44,077 nt of DNA from an uncultured Pseudomonadales bacterium (GTDB taxonomy: Bacteria > Pseudomonadota > Gammaproteobacteria > Pseudomonadales > UBA7434), in contig CALSRU010000005.1 in the NCBI GenBank assembly GCA_943788835.1, positions 367,501-411,577 on the forward strand, read 5' to 3'. The number at the start of each line of letters is the position of its first letter. Position 1 is the stretch's first letter. A program made the position numbers and the translations under genes. The notes under the pieces are model-generated. The model saw nothing but the letters and a program-made list of their open reading frames with translations, searched no databases and was not told where the DNA came from. Shown in pieces: positions 1-10,354 of the stretch.

Positions 1-238
1 GCTTTTCTTTATTTTAGAAAGCAAAGAGCGTTGTTTTCTGGTCTCTGCACCAGATGTTCTTTAACAAAGTAATTAAGTTTTGAGTCTGAGAAATTTTAAT
101 GCATCGCATTAAAAAAGAATTAGAGTTCAATTGAAAAGTGTAAATGACAGTTATAAGCGAGTCTGTTTTTGCCTACGTTCATGTCTCGTAGGTATGGCGC
201 GTGTTATAACAAATCTGTTAAGTGTTAATCCGGCGATT

Positions 239-259
<21 letters not shown>
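1..259 (+). other. 3' part of the 16S-23S internal transcribed spacer
   Basis: The window opens inside the spacer, so 16S and any spacer tRNA lie outside. No tRNA is seen in this part. Besides boxB/boxA there is a folded segment: GTTATAA (150-156) pairs with TTATAAC (204-210), enclosing a hairpin CCTACG (172-177) / CGTAGG (187-192). Bases 65-105 are also complementary to the 23S-5S spacer (see findings). Confidence 0.85.
37..66 (+). promoter_or_regulatory. rRNA spacer antitermination boxB-boxA
   Basis: A hairpin with stem TCTGGT/ACCAGA (37-42 and 49-54) and loop CTCTGC is followed at once by TGTTCTTTAACA (55-66). This matches the gammaproteobacterial boxA consensus TGCTCTTTAACA in 11 of 12 positions. 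In E. coli the same boxB-boxA order occurs in rRNA leaders and in the 16S-23S spacer, where NusB/S10 and Nus factors load on the nascent RNA and suppress Rho termination. The placement about 200 bases before 23S fits that role. Confidence 0.75.
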
Positions 260-3169
<2,910 letters not shown>

Positions 3170-3364
3170 CTTCGGATTGATCTTGCAGATTTTATGTTTA
3201 GGTTGTGTAACGCTTTATTTTCGAGCTTTGATTCGCTTCGTGAGAGGCTTAGTGCTGATGCATTAAAATTTCCAGACTCATACGCCAAGGTTATCTTGGT
3301 TAAAAACTTAATTCGCTTTGTCGCAAATTGGGCGGTGTTGATTAGTCAGCATGGCCAGCCAGTT

Positions 3365-3482
3365 TGTCTGACGATCATAGAGCGTTGGAACCACCTGATC
3401 CCATCTCGAACTCAGAAGTGAAACGACGCCTCGCCGATGGTAGTGTGGGAGTTCCCATGTGAGAGTAGGTCATTGTCAGGCT
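3365..3482 (+). rRNA. rrf: 5S ribosomal RNA
   Basis: The sequence contains the conserved block CGAACTCAGAAGTGAAACGA and GCCGATGGTAGTGTGGGAG. The ends pair as helix I: GTCTGACGAT (3366-3375) with ATTGTCAGGC (3472-3481), allowing two G-U pairs. Length is about 118 nt, normal for 5S. It follows 23S by about 210 bases and is followed by the operon terminator. No tRNA is seen between 5S and the terminator. Confidence 0.96.
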
Positions 3483-3490
3483 TTATTTCT

Positions 3491-3528
3491 AAAAAGCCCC
3501 GTCGCTACTGCGATGGGGCTTTTTTTTT
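3491..3528 (+). terminator. rRNA operon terminator
   Basis: GCCCCGTCGC (3496-3505) pairs with GCGATGGGGC (3510-3519) with one G-U pair and loop TACT. It is preceded by A5 and followed by a run of nine T, a textbook intrinsic terminator just after 5S. Confidence 0.93.
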
Positions 3529-3555
3529 GTCGAGGGATCAAGCAGCTAAGCCCTT

Positions 3556-3585
3556 TTGGCTGTTCGTGTTGGTATCATTTATATT
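3556..3585 (+). promoter_or_regulatory. candidate sigma-70 promoter for the DUF3445 gene
   Basis: TTGGCT (3556-3561), an 18-base spacer and TATATT (3580-3585) resemble -35/-10 boxes (4/6 and 5/6). This is the only convincing pair between the rRNA terminator and the gene at 3714. It is a match by eye only. Confidence 0.35.
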
Positions 3586-3713
3586 ATGGCTAGCCCGCTT
3601 GCTGTGAGTGGCAGGCGATAGCAAGGCCCTAACAATCTGGTGAATTAAGATGACTGGATTTAGTGAGGCCGTTGGAGTTACAGGATCGGCATGATTGGGG
3701 AGTGCCCTAGGTG

Positions 3714-4628
3714 ATGCAACAAAGTAAAGCGCTGAGCTACTTGCCTTTTGTGGAACAGCCCGATTGGATTCACATGGGCTTAAAGAGCCTGCCAGCTGGG
3801 AATTGGATCGAACCAGACAAGGAGTTTCTAAAGTACTACCACAACAAAGTGGCGCTCTTTGCTCATAAGCCGGAGCGAGTTTATGGAGAGTTGCCAGAGT
3901 CGCTCAACGCGCAACAGGAGTTCGCGGATTGCTTGTTGGAACATTTGCAAACCGATCATGGCGAACATTACGCAATGCAAATTTCGCCGAGGGGTGGATC
4001 GGTACTGGAGTTAAAAGATGCGGGGCTAATCTGGAGCCTCGATTCGAATAGCCGACGGCTTTGGGATGCCAGTTTGTGGATCCAAGACGATGTCTGTTTA
4101 CTTCAAGAGCATGAAGGCCAGTACCGGCTTACGGCGGCTAGCTTAGCTGCGCCGAGCGCATGGTGCTTACAAGAAAAGCTAGGTAAGCCGCTCTTCGATA
4201 TTCATAGCTCGGTCCCTGGTCTCAACCAGGTCATCGGCTCCCAAATAAATCACGTGATGCAGAAATTGTCGCCGCTTCGACTTTTTCAGCGGTTTAATTG
4301 GGGCATTAAGGCATCTTCTCATTTGGCATTGTTGCCTGAGGGTCCGGTAGGCAAGCCGTTGCAGCATAGGGATGGTTTAGGCGCGGGGCTGTTTTTACGG
4401 GTTGAGCGTCAAACACTGCGCCGATTGCCTAAAAGTGGCGCGATTGTTTTTACTATTCGCGTCTATGTCACCGCGATCGAGCGCTTGGAGTCAGTGCCTG
4501 GTTCGCTGGCAGCACTTGAATCGGCGGTGAGTGGATTGTCGGCGAAGGCGGCCCGATATAAAGGGTTACCCGCGCTGTACCCGGAGTTGCGCGCAGTATT
4601 TAAAAGAGCCTCTGGTCAGGTTTTGTAA
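3714..4628 (+). CDS. DUF3445 protein, heme-dependent oxidative N-demethylase alpha-subunit-like
   Basis: A 304-residue protein of the DUF3445 (HODM alpha-like) family. Family members are heme proteins; characterised ones take part in oxidative N-demethylation of small amines. The supporting signs are the IHSSVPGLN segment (about residues 163-171), the RFNW motif (about 193-196) and a C-terminal arginine-rich stretch (RVERQTLRRLPKSGAIVFTIRVYV) typical of the family. There is no signal peptide, so it is probably cytosolic. The start could be GTG 3711 or ATG 3714; GGGGAG lies at 3697-3702, and ATG is preferred. It is a single-gene unit between the rRNA operon and the PEP-CTERM gene; reductase or ferredoxin partner subunits known for HODM are not seen in the window, so the substrate is unknown. 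In E. coli murB occupies this place. Confidence 0.75.
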   Translation: MQQSKALSYLPFVEQPDWIHMGLKSLPAGNWIEPDKEFLKYYHNKVALFAHKPERVYGELPESLNAQQEFADCLLEHLQTDHGEHYAMQISPRGGSVLELKDAGLIWSLDSNSRRLWDASLWIQDDVCLLQEHEGQYRLTAASLAAPSAWCLQEKLGKPLFDIHSSVPGLNQVIGSQINHVMQKLSPLRLFQRFNWGIKASSHLALLPEGPVGKPLQHRDGLGAGLFLRVERQTLRRLPKSGAIVFTIRVYVTAIERLESVPGSLAALESAVSGLSAKAARYKGLPALYPELRAVFKRASGQVL

Positions 4629-4643
4629 GTAACTCTAGCTGTG

Positions 4644-4841
4644 TGTCGAAAAAGCTTACAGGGGTTGAGCTAATCATTGCCGGCTATGTGGGCTGACGGG
4701 AGGTTGATCGATGCTGTTACACCTCTTGTCGGCGTTTCACAGCGATTCTGAGTAGGTTTCAGGGCGAGTGTGCAGCTGGTTGGTTTGGGGCGATTAACCA
4801 TAGCTGTGTAGGCCGAAAAGCAGGTGTCTAAAAATTTTACA
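4644..4841 (+). promoter_or_regulatory. two copies of a 17-bp motif, candidate enhancer-binding sites
   Basis: TGTCGAAAAAGCTTACA (4644-4660) and TGTCTAAAAATTTTACA (4825-4841) agree at 14 of 17 positions and have near-palindromic ends (TGT...ACA). They are 181 bp apart. A 9-mer TAGCTGTGT also recurs before each (4636-4644, 4801-4809). They lie 262 and 81 bp upstream of the sigma-54 -24 box at 4906, the range used by bacterial enhancer-binding proteins. PEP-CTERM genes in other bacteria are tied to the sigma-54 activator PrsR, so PrsR sites are a reasonable guess. The rest of the 4629-5026 gap holds no gene that I can support. Confidence 0.55.
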
Positions 4842-4905
4842 GTTAAGGCTTTGGGGTTGTAGGATTCTCGGTGCAAATCACTGAAATTAAAGAAATAAGT
4901 AGGTT

Positions 4906-4921
4906 TGGCACTAGTCTTGCT
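4906..4921 (+). promoter_or_regulatory. sigma-54 (-24/-12) promoter of the PEP-CTERM gene
   Basis: TGGCAC-TAGTC-TTGCT (4906-4921) matches the RpoN consensus TGGCAC-N5-TTGC(A/T) completely, with correct GG-GC spacing. It lies about 105 bases before the start codon at 5027. A leader of about 95 bases follows. Confidence 0.85.
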
Positions 4922-5026
4922 GCAGCGCTAGGGCTAAGGGATATTTGCGGCTAAGCAGCTTGGCACTCGAATGCAAGTTAAAGCGGCAAGTAGTTATCAG
5001 GATCATTTTGGGGAGTTGAATAAATT

Positions 5027-5689
5027 ATGTATAAGAAACTAAGACTATTAGTAGTGGGATTTTTGAGCAGTGCACTTTGTTTGTCAGCGGCTAACGCGGG
5101 AATGATCGTTGATGTCGAAACGGGCAGCGACGATATTGACAACATCAATGCAGCATATGCGGTTTTGGGGTTGGTTCAATATGGCCCCGATTTTCTGGAA
5201 GATATTTTCGATGCGACCGAGCAGGGAAATGGTTTAATTCTTCGCACGCATGACCTGACGGATAATGGTGCTGGCAACAGCTTCACGCCCGGAGGATCTG
5301 AAGAAATAATCGGCGGTACGTTGTTTATGAATTACACGGACAATGCCTGCCTAGACGATTTAGGCGGGGACACGCTCTTAGGATCTCTTTCAGGTTCGCC
5401 AGATTGTCTCAACGTATTAGCCTGGGCTTTCGAAGGTAGCGAATTGTTTGGCGATGCTGGTGTTGCTATATTTTCAGGTGGCGGCGGTACAGAGGCGATA
5501 CTCGCACCTGAAGTCGTTGCTATATTGAATGATGAGGGGGCCATCGATGTGGGTTTCCTCGGCTTTGGCGACTTTACTTTGGGCGATAGCGTTTTAACGG
5601 TGGAGACGGTCTCAGTACCCGAGCCTGGCGTTTTGATGTTGCTAGGTCTAGGCTTGATCGGATTGAGAGTGGCACGTCCGCGCTCTTAA
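5027..5689 (+). CDS. PEP-CTERM sorting-domain exoprotein
   Basis: A 220-residue exported protein. It has an N-terminal signal peptide (residues 1-25, basic MYKKLR then hydrophobic core, cleavage near ANAG). A low-complexity acidic/Gly-rich body follows, then a C-terminal tripartite signal: VPEPG (about 198-202), a hydrophobic stretch LMLLGLGLIGL and a basic end (RVARPRS). In this family the PEP motif is cut by an exosortase (XrtA/EpsH type) and the protein is linked to exopolysaccharide-bearing surfaces. Two cysteines (in NACLDD and SPDCLN) may form a disulfide. GGGGAG at 5010-5015 is the ribosome binding site. Expression is probably under RpoN, given the promoter upstream. No exosortase is in the window. 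The function of the body is not recognised. Confidence 0.85.
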   Translation: MYKKLRLLVVGFLSSALCLSAANAGMIVDVETGSDDIDNINAAYAVLGLVQYGPDFLEDIFDATEQGNGLILRTHDLTDNGAGNSFTPGGSEEIIGGTLFMNYTDNACLDDLGGDTLLGSLSGSPDCLNVLAWAFEGSELFGDAGVAIFSGGGGTEAILAPEVVAILNDEGAIDVGFLGFGDFTLGDSVLTVETVSVPEPGVLMLLGLGLIGLRVARPRS

Positions 5690-5703
5690 TAAAACAGAGT
5701 TAG

Positions 5704-5736
5704 AAAAAAGCCGTGCTCTTGAGCGCGGCTTTTTTT
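5704..5736 (+). terminator. intrinsic terminator after the PEP-CTERM gene
   Basis: A6 then GCCGTGCTC (5710-5718) pairs with GAGCGCGGC (5721-5729, one G-U), loop TT to TTGA, followed by T7. It closes the PEP-CTERM unit just before birA. Confidence 0.9.
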
Positions 5737-5826
5737 CGTCTGTCACTTATGGCCAGAACTTTTCAGCGCAAAATAAATGCTGATTGTTTGGTAACATGCG
5801 AGTCCATTTTTATCGGTTGGCTTAGC

Positions 5827-6825
5827 ATGACTCAACAACACACGCTTATTAAAATGCTTGCAGATGGACAGTGGCACTCGGGCGAGCAGCTTGCGGCGTA
5901 CTTTGAATTGAGCCGCACGGCTATTTGGAAGCGTATTGCTCAGCTGCGCGCTGAAGGGCTTAATATTGAATCTGATCGGGGTAAGGGTTATCGGTTGCTA
6001 GACCGTGTCGATTGGTTTGCTGCCACTACCTTGTATTCATACTTAGTGGAGGCCACTGCTCAGAGGGTTAGTCAGATAGATGTGCAGCTTTCGTTGGCTT
6101 CAACTAATAAAGCCTGCCTGGACTTATTGGTGCGGCGCGAGGATTCAACCACTGTTGATCTTACAGGTTATGTCATGTTGGCCGAGCAACAAACGGCGGG
6201 TCAGGGAAGGCGCGGTCGCACGTGGGTAAGTCCGCTGGGTTGTAACGTTTATATGTCGCTTATATGGCGCTTTGAGGCCGGAGCGGGATCATTGGCGGGC
6301 TTGAGCTTAGTAGTGGGTTTAGCGCTGGTGAAAGCATTGGAGCATCAAGGTTATCGTGACTTGACGCTGAAGTGGCCGAATGACGTGCTGTGGCAGAACC
6401 GGAAGTTGGCCGGTGTGCTGCTCGAGGTTTCGGGTGATGTCTCTGGAGCTTGCGATGTAGTGATTGGCATTGGCGTGAATGTAGCTATGCCCTCAATGCC
6501 CGCGGCAGATATCGATCAACCTTGGGTTGATTTGACGCAAGTTGATAAAAGCAGGGTGCCTGATAAAAATTACATCGTGGCTGGCGTACTGAATCAATTA
6601 GTGCCTGATATACAGCAGTTTCAGCAAGCCGGTTTTGCCGCATTCAAAGAGCAGTGGTCTAGCCGAGATCATTGTGCTGGACAGTCCGTGCAGCTGCTAC
6701 TCGGGCCTGGGCATGATGTGTCAGGCGCCTATTGCGGTGTGAATGATGACGGTTCCATTGGGCTTGAGACTCACGAGGGTATGCAGAGCTTTAGTGGCGG
6801 CGAAATTAGCTTGAGGCGCGTATGA
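5827..6825 (+). CDS. birA: BirA, biotin-protein ligase and biotin repressor
   Basis: A 332-residue bifunctional enzyme. It activates biotin to biotinyl-5'-AMP and transfers it to the biotin carboxyl carrier protein; with the N-terminal DNA-binding domain it can also repress biotin genes. Residues 1-58 form the winged helix (HSGEQLAAYF..SRTAIWKRI). The catalytic domain shows GQGRRGR (125-131), KWPND (182-186) and RKLAGVLLE with the conserved Lys193. The C-terminal SH3-like domain ends in GGEISLRRV. The open frame reaches back to 5713, but that part runs through the terminator; ATG 5827 begins at the expected family N-terminus, though its ribosome binding site is weak. coaX overlaps its stop (ATGA), so the two are translated together. 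Confidence 0.96.
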   Translation: MTQQHTLIKMLADGQWHSGEQLAAYFELSRTAIWKRIAQLRAEGLNIESDRGKGYRLLDRVDWFAATTLYSYLVEATAQRVSQIDVQLSLASTNKACLDLLVRREDSTTVDLTGYVMLAEQQTAGQGRRGRTWVSPLGCNVYMSLIWRFEAGAGSLAGLSLVVGLALVKALEHQGYRDLTLKWPNDVLWQNRKLAGVLLEVSGDVSGACDVVIGIGVNVAMPSMPAADIDQPWVDLTQVDKSRVPDKNYIVAGVLNQLVPDIQQFQQAGFAAFKEQWSSRDHCAGQSVQLLLGPGHDVSGAYCGVNDDGSIGLETHEGMQSFSGGEISLRRV

Positions 6826-7595
6826 CGGTCGATATCGATATTGACATTGGCAACACTCGCAGTAAGTGGTCAATAGCGTCTGGGTCTAATAATGTCGTGG
6901 TTGGTGTTACGGCGAAGCCCATTGCTGTGGTTGCGTCTGAGATTGCAGCCAATTTAGCCGAGCATGGTATGGATGCAGCGGCAGTCAGCCGTATACGGGT
7001 GGCCTGTGTGCGTAGCCAGCAAGAAAAAGATGCCCTAGCCAGCGCATTGCACGGGGCTTTTGCTGTGGCAGCTGAATTTGCCCAGACAACCGCTGAGGCT
7101 GGGGGTGTCATCAATAGCTACCCGCAGCCGCATACGATGGGCGTTGATCGCTGGAGCGCCATAGCGGCAGCTGCTAGGCTAATGCGAGCCCATGCAGAGC
7201 CCCGGCCTTTTTGTATAGTGGATGCAGGTAGTGCGGTCACACTCGATTTTGTTAGTGCCGCCGGCGTGCATTGCGGCGGTTACATTACTCCCGGCTACTA
7301 TTTGCAATTAAAAGCGTTGCTGGCAGGCACCCAAAAAGTAATGGCTGGTGAGCAGGCATCGGTGGAGCTGATTGCGCCAGGTAGTAATACCAGCGACGCC
7401 GTGCATGTGGGTATTGCCGCATCAATCGTTGCGCATATAGAACGAAGCGTCGCACAATTTCAAATGGCTCAGGGCTCACCGCCACGGGTTTTTATAACCG
7501 GTGGCGATGCCGAGTTATTGCAGGGTTTAAGCAGCCTACCTATGCTCTATCGGCCGCACCTTGTATTGTCTGGGCTGGCTCAATTACTACCTTGA
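6822..7595 (+). CDS. coaX: type III pantothenate kinase CoaX
   Basis: Catalyses ATP-dependent phosphorylation of pantothenate, the first step of coenzyme A synthesis. At 257 residues it is of usual length. It has the ASKHA-fold motifs DIGNTRSK (8-15, phosphate loop), GVDRW (107-111) and DAGSAVTLDF (134-143) followed by GGYITPG (152-158). The ATG overlaps the birA stop by four bases, so a birA-coaX operon is clear. Enterobacteria have the unrelated CoaA at this place; CoaX is the form typical of Pseudomonas and many other bacteria and is not feedback-inhibited by CoA in characterised cases. Confidence 0.95.
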   Translation: MTVDIDIDIGNTRSKWSIASGSNNVVVGVTAKPIAVVASEIAANLAEHGMDAAAVSRIRVACVRSQQEKDALASALHGAFAVAAEFAQTTAEAGGVINSYPQPHTMGVDRWSAIAAAARLMRAHAEPRPFCIVDAGSAVTLDFVSAAGVHCGGYITPGYYLQLKALLAGTQKVMAGEQASVELIAPGSNTSDAVHVGIAASIVAHIERSVAQFQMAQGSPPRVFITGGDAELLQGLSSLPMLYRPHLVLSGLAQLLP

Positions 7596-7748
7596 GCAAT
7601 AAATTTAAAAGAAATAGGGTCATAGCATTGCACCGCTGGCCTAACTCGAATAAACTGCGCCGCCTCAGAAGTGTTGCTAATGTTAATGGATGCTTCGCGG
7701 GCTATGAGTGCTTTGCCATTTGGGCGCTGAAAAAAGTTTCAAAAGTGG

Positions 7749-7824
7749 GCTGGCGTAGCTCAGTTGGTAGAGCAGCTGACTTGTAATCAGCCGGTCGGGG
7801 GTTCGACTCCTCTCGCCAGCTCCA
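7749..7824 (+). tRNA. thrU: tRNA-Thr(UGU)
   Basis: 76 nt with acceptor stem GCTGGCG/CGCCAGC, D arm GCTCAGTTGGTAGAGC, anticodon loop CTTGTAA (anticodon TGT), T arm with GGTTCGACTCC, and an encoded CCA end. In E. coli the same tRNA is the first gene of thrU-tyrU-glyT-thrT-tufB; here the next tRNA lies 7.2 kb away. A short frame running from coaX into this gene (7592-7786) is spurious. Confidence 0.97.
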
Positions 7825-7837
7825 TTTTTTCTATATT

Positions 7838-7866
7838 AAAGGGTTACCATTGGTAGCCCTTTTTTA
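7838..7866 (+). terminator. intrinsic terminator after tRNA-Thr(UGU)
   Basis: AGGGTTACC (7840-7848) pairs with GGTAGCCCT (7852-7860, one G-U) around loop ATT, followed by T6. It ends transcription of birA-coaX-tRNA-Thr. Confidence 0.85.
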
Positions 7867-8070
7867 TTGCCTGGCTTCTTTGCGCTGGTCGAAGGTGGGG
7901 TGGCCATTTGGAGTGGTCAGAATGGCACGTGTTGATTGAGCCTCGCATAGTATGTTTGTACACTGTTCACCCTTTATCATGCCGCCGCTGTTAAAAAAAT
8001 CAGGCCCAGCATCTCAGCATCAAACTGCTTTTTTAACGAGTACAAGCATCCTAAACAGGGGATTAAGCCA

Positions 8071-8595
8071 ATGACTTTCTTTATGCGGCTGCAAGGGGTT
8101 TTGCTGCCAACGCTGCTTCTTTCAAATAACATCGTTGCCGATTCAGAGGTTTCGATTGTTTATTCCGTAGCTAATCCTGATTACAAACCTTTCGAAAGTA
8201 CAGGTGGTTACGCTATTAGTGGACAGTTTTATTTTGATAATGGCTTGTTTTTGAGTGGCTACTTTAATGAAACTGACTTTAAAGCCAGTGGACCTTATGT
8301 CGGCAACGTTGATGTTGAAAGTTGGGCTGAGCTAGGGGTTGGGTTTTCGTTTGATCATGAGATCGGAAAATTTTATTCATTAATAACCGTTGAGAGTATC
8401 GATACAGCACAGAAAGTCTACGATGGTTATGGCGTGCATATAGGCTACGTCAAAAATCTCACCCATAATTGGAAGGCTGTGGCTCAAGCGGGCTATTTAG
8501 ACACCGATTTCGATGATTGGCAATTAATGGGTAAAATTGATTATGCGCTATCCGATGTCTTCAGCCTTACGCTCGGCATTCAGGGATTACGATAG
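8071..8595 (+). CDS. putative outer-membrane beta-barrel protein, probable frameshift near the 3' end
   Basis: The reading frame gives 174 residues: a signal peptide (about 1-23, ending NNIVA) and then alternating hydrophobic/polar strands rich in Tyr, Phe and Gly, as in a small outer-membrane barrel of about 8 strands. The frame stops at TAG 8593-8595. If one G of the GGG at 8583-8585 is dropped, translation continues to TAG 8639-8641 and adds DYDSWDYTHYEAGVALRF. That adds a last strand ending in Phe, the classic signal recognised by the BAM complex. So the gene is probably 8071-8641 with a one-base insertion, by mutation or sequence error. AGGGG before the ATG serves as ribosome binding site. 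The family is not recognised by name. Confidence 0.6.
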   Translation: MTFFMRLQGVLLPTLLLSNNIVADSEVSIVYSVANPDYKPFESTGGYAISGQFYFDNGLFLSGYFNETDFKASGPYVGNVDVESWAELGVGFSFDHEIGKFYSLITVESIDTAQKVYDGYGVHIGYVKNLTHNWKAVAQAGYLDTDFDDWQLMGKIDYALSDVFSLTLGIQGLR

Positions 8596-8707
8596 TTGGG
8601 ATTATACTCACTACGAGGCCGGCGTTGCCCTTCGATTTTAGTAAGTACAAAGCTAGAGCCTGAGCAAAAAAACCGCCAAGAGTATAAATTCAAAGGGGTT
8701 ATAAAAA

Positions 8708-10231
8708 ATGATTAAAAGACTTCTGCGCTCATCATTGATTCTTTCTTTTTTTTGGGTAGTTTCCTTTTCGGGCATTGCAGCCGCGATAGATGTCATTTCG
8801 CAAAGTGAAGTAAAGACACCCAACTTTATTATTATGTATATTGATGATCTGGGCTATGCCGATTTAGGCCCTTATCAAAACGGCAAGCTCGCTACGCCCT
8901 CTATTGATAAATTAGTTAACGCTGGGCAGAGCTGGACAAATTTTTATACCTCCGCTTCAGTTTGCAGCCCGAGTCGTGGCGCATTGCTCACAGGTAACCT
9001 GCCGGTGCGAACGGGGCTCTATGGCAATCATCTAGCGGTACTTTGGCCGGGTAGCGAAACGGGTATGCCAGCCGAGCAGGAGACTCTTGCTGAAGCCTTG
9101 AAACAGCATGGCTACACCACGGGCATGTTTGGTAAATGGCATTTAGGTGATGCACCCGCCTTCCTTCCTACCCGTCATGGTTTTGATGAGTGGCTCGGTA
9201 TTCCTTACTCCAACGATATGGACTGGACCGTTGGCGAAATCACTAGCACCAATGTCAATGCTGATTTGTCCGTCTCGCATAAAAAATGGGAAAAGGCTGG
9301 GCCTATTTATCGCAAACAACTTCTTGCTCCAAGGGTGGAAGATTGGAACGTGCCGCTGATGCGCAGTGTTGTCAATGCTGATCAATCTTATACCGATAGC
9401 ATTATTGAACGCCCTGCCAATCAAGCCCTATACACGCAGCGCTTTACCCATGAGTCGGTTCGCTTTATCAATCAATCGGTCAATGATGATAAACCGTTTT
9501 TCTTATTTCTCTCACATAGCATGGTTCATGTGCCATTATTTCGCTCCCCTCAGTTTGTTGGTAAGAGTGCACTAGGCCTTTATGGCGATGTGCTTGAAGA
9601 AATTGATTGGAGTGTCGGTCAAATTATGCAGGCACTAGAAGATAAGCAAATAGAAAACAATACTTATTTGGTTTTTACCAGTGACAATGGTCCTTGGCTA
9701 ACCTTCGCGCCTGATCACGCGGGTTCGGCTGGCCCTTTGCGCGGTGGCAAGGGCCAAACCTATGACGGTGGCATGCGCGTCATGACCTTTTTTAAAGGTC
9801 CAGGCATAAAGCCGGGGCTTGTTAGTGAAATGGGAATGGATACTGATCTGTTTAATACCGTCCTGAACCTCGCAAATATCCCGCCAAAATCGGCTGCGGT
9901 AGATAGTTATGATCTCTCGGCTACATTGACCGCTGATGCGCCAAGCCCGCGAAAGTTTGTGCCCTTTTATCGTAACTCGACGTTGCGCGCTTTTCGCCTG
10001 GGCAATCAAAAGCTACATTTTGTGACTAACGATGAGTTTGGGGGGCCAACTACCGTTCATGAGCCACCCATACTGATTGATTTGGTCAGTGATATTGGCG
10101 AGACTACCGATCTAGCCGCAGCGCAACCGCAGGATGTTGAGCGGCTGAAACAACGTGTGGCAGAATTTAAAGCGTCCTTGCCCATTGCCCCTTCAATATT
10201 TGACTTACAAAAAGGCGTGCAGTTTCAGTGA
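8708..10231 (+). CDS. secreted/periplasmic sulfatase (arylsulfatase family S1)
   Basis: A 507-residue sulfate-ester hydrolase. It has a signal peptide (residues 1-26, MIKRLLRSSLILSFFWVV..., cleavage near AAA). The metal-binding YIDDLGYADLG segment carries Asp46-Asp47. The sulfatase signature C-S-P-S-R-G (86-91) has Cys86 as the residue changed to formylglycine and Arg90 to stabilise it; GKWHLG (142-147) carries Lys143 and His145, and SDNGPW (325-330) carries the late Asp/Asn metal ligands. Length and layout fit N-acetylgalactosamine-6-sulfatase/arylsulfatase A-like enzymes. It probably removes sulfate from algal or marine polysaccharides, but no glycoside hydrolase is near, so the substrate is open. 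The anaerobic or FGE-type maturase is not in the window. AAAGGGG precedes the ATG. Confidence 0.92.
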   Translation: MIKRLLRSSLILSFFWVVSFSGIAAAIDVISQSEVKTPNFIIMYIDDLGYADLGPYQNGKLATPSIDKLVNAGQSWTNFYTSASVCSPSRGALLTGNLPVRTGLYGNHLAVLWPGSETGMPAEQETLAEALKQHGYTTGMFGKWHLGDAPAFLPTRHGFDEWLGIPYSNDMDWTVGEITSTNVNADLSVSHKKWEKAGPIYRKQLLAPRVEDWNVPLMRSVVNADQSYTDSIIERPANQALYTQRFTHESVRFINQSVNDDKPFFLFLSHSMVHVPLFRSPQFVGKSALGLYGDVLEEIDWSVGQIMQALEDKQIENNTYLVFTSDNGPWLTFAPDHAGSAGPLRGGKGQTYDGGMRVMTFFKGPGIKPGLVSEMGMDTDLFNTVLNLANIPPKSAAVDSYDLSATLTADAPSPRKFVPFYRNSTLRAFRLGNQKLHFVTNDEFGGPTTVHEPPILIDLVSDIGETTDLAAAQPQDVERLKQRVAEFKASLPIAPSIFDLQKGVQFQ

Positions 10232-10294
10232 TTCTGATGCCTTAGTCTTAAGCAGTAGCGCTTGCAGGTAAGAGCCAGTAAAAATAGTGTTTTA

Positions 10295-10336
10295 GTGGGT
10301 GAGGCGAAGGTTGGTTCGCCATTGATTTCCACCCGC
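10295..10336. terminator. stem-loop between convergent genes, possible terminator
   Basis: GTGGGTG (10295-10301) pairs with CACCCGC (10330-10336), and inside it GGCGAA (10303-10308) pairs with TTCGCC (10315-10320). It lies between the stops of the sulfatase (+) and the acyl-CoA dehydrogenase (-). The T tract on either side is poor, so termination is uncertain. Confidence 0.4.
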
Positions 10337-10354
10337 TCGTTCTATTTTAATGAG

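Noticed and set aside
7592..7786. 64-codon frame after coaX
   Set aside because: TTG start, no ribosome binding site; its end (GWRSSVGRAADL) is the translated 5' half of tRNA-Thr.
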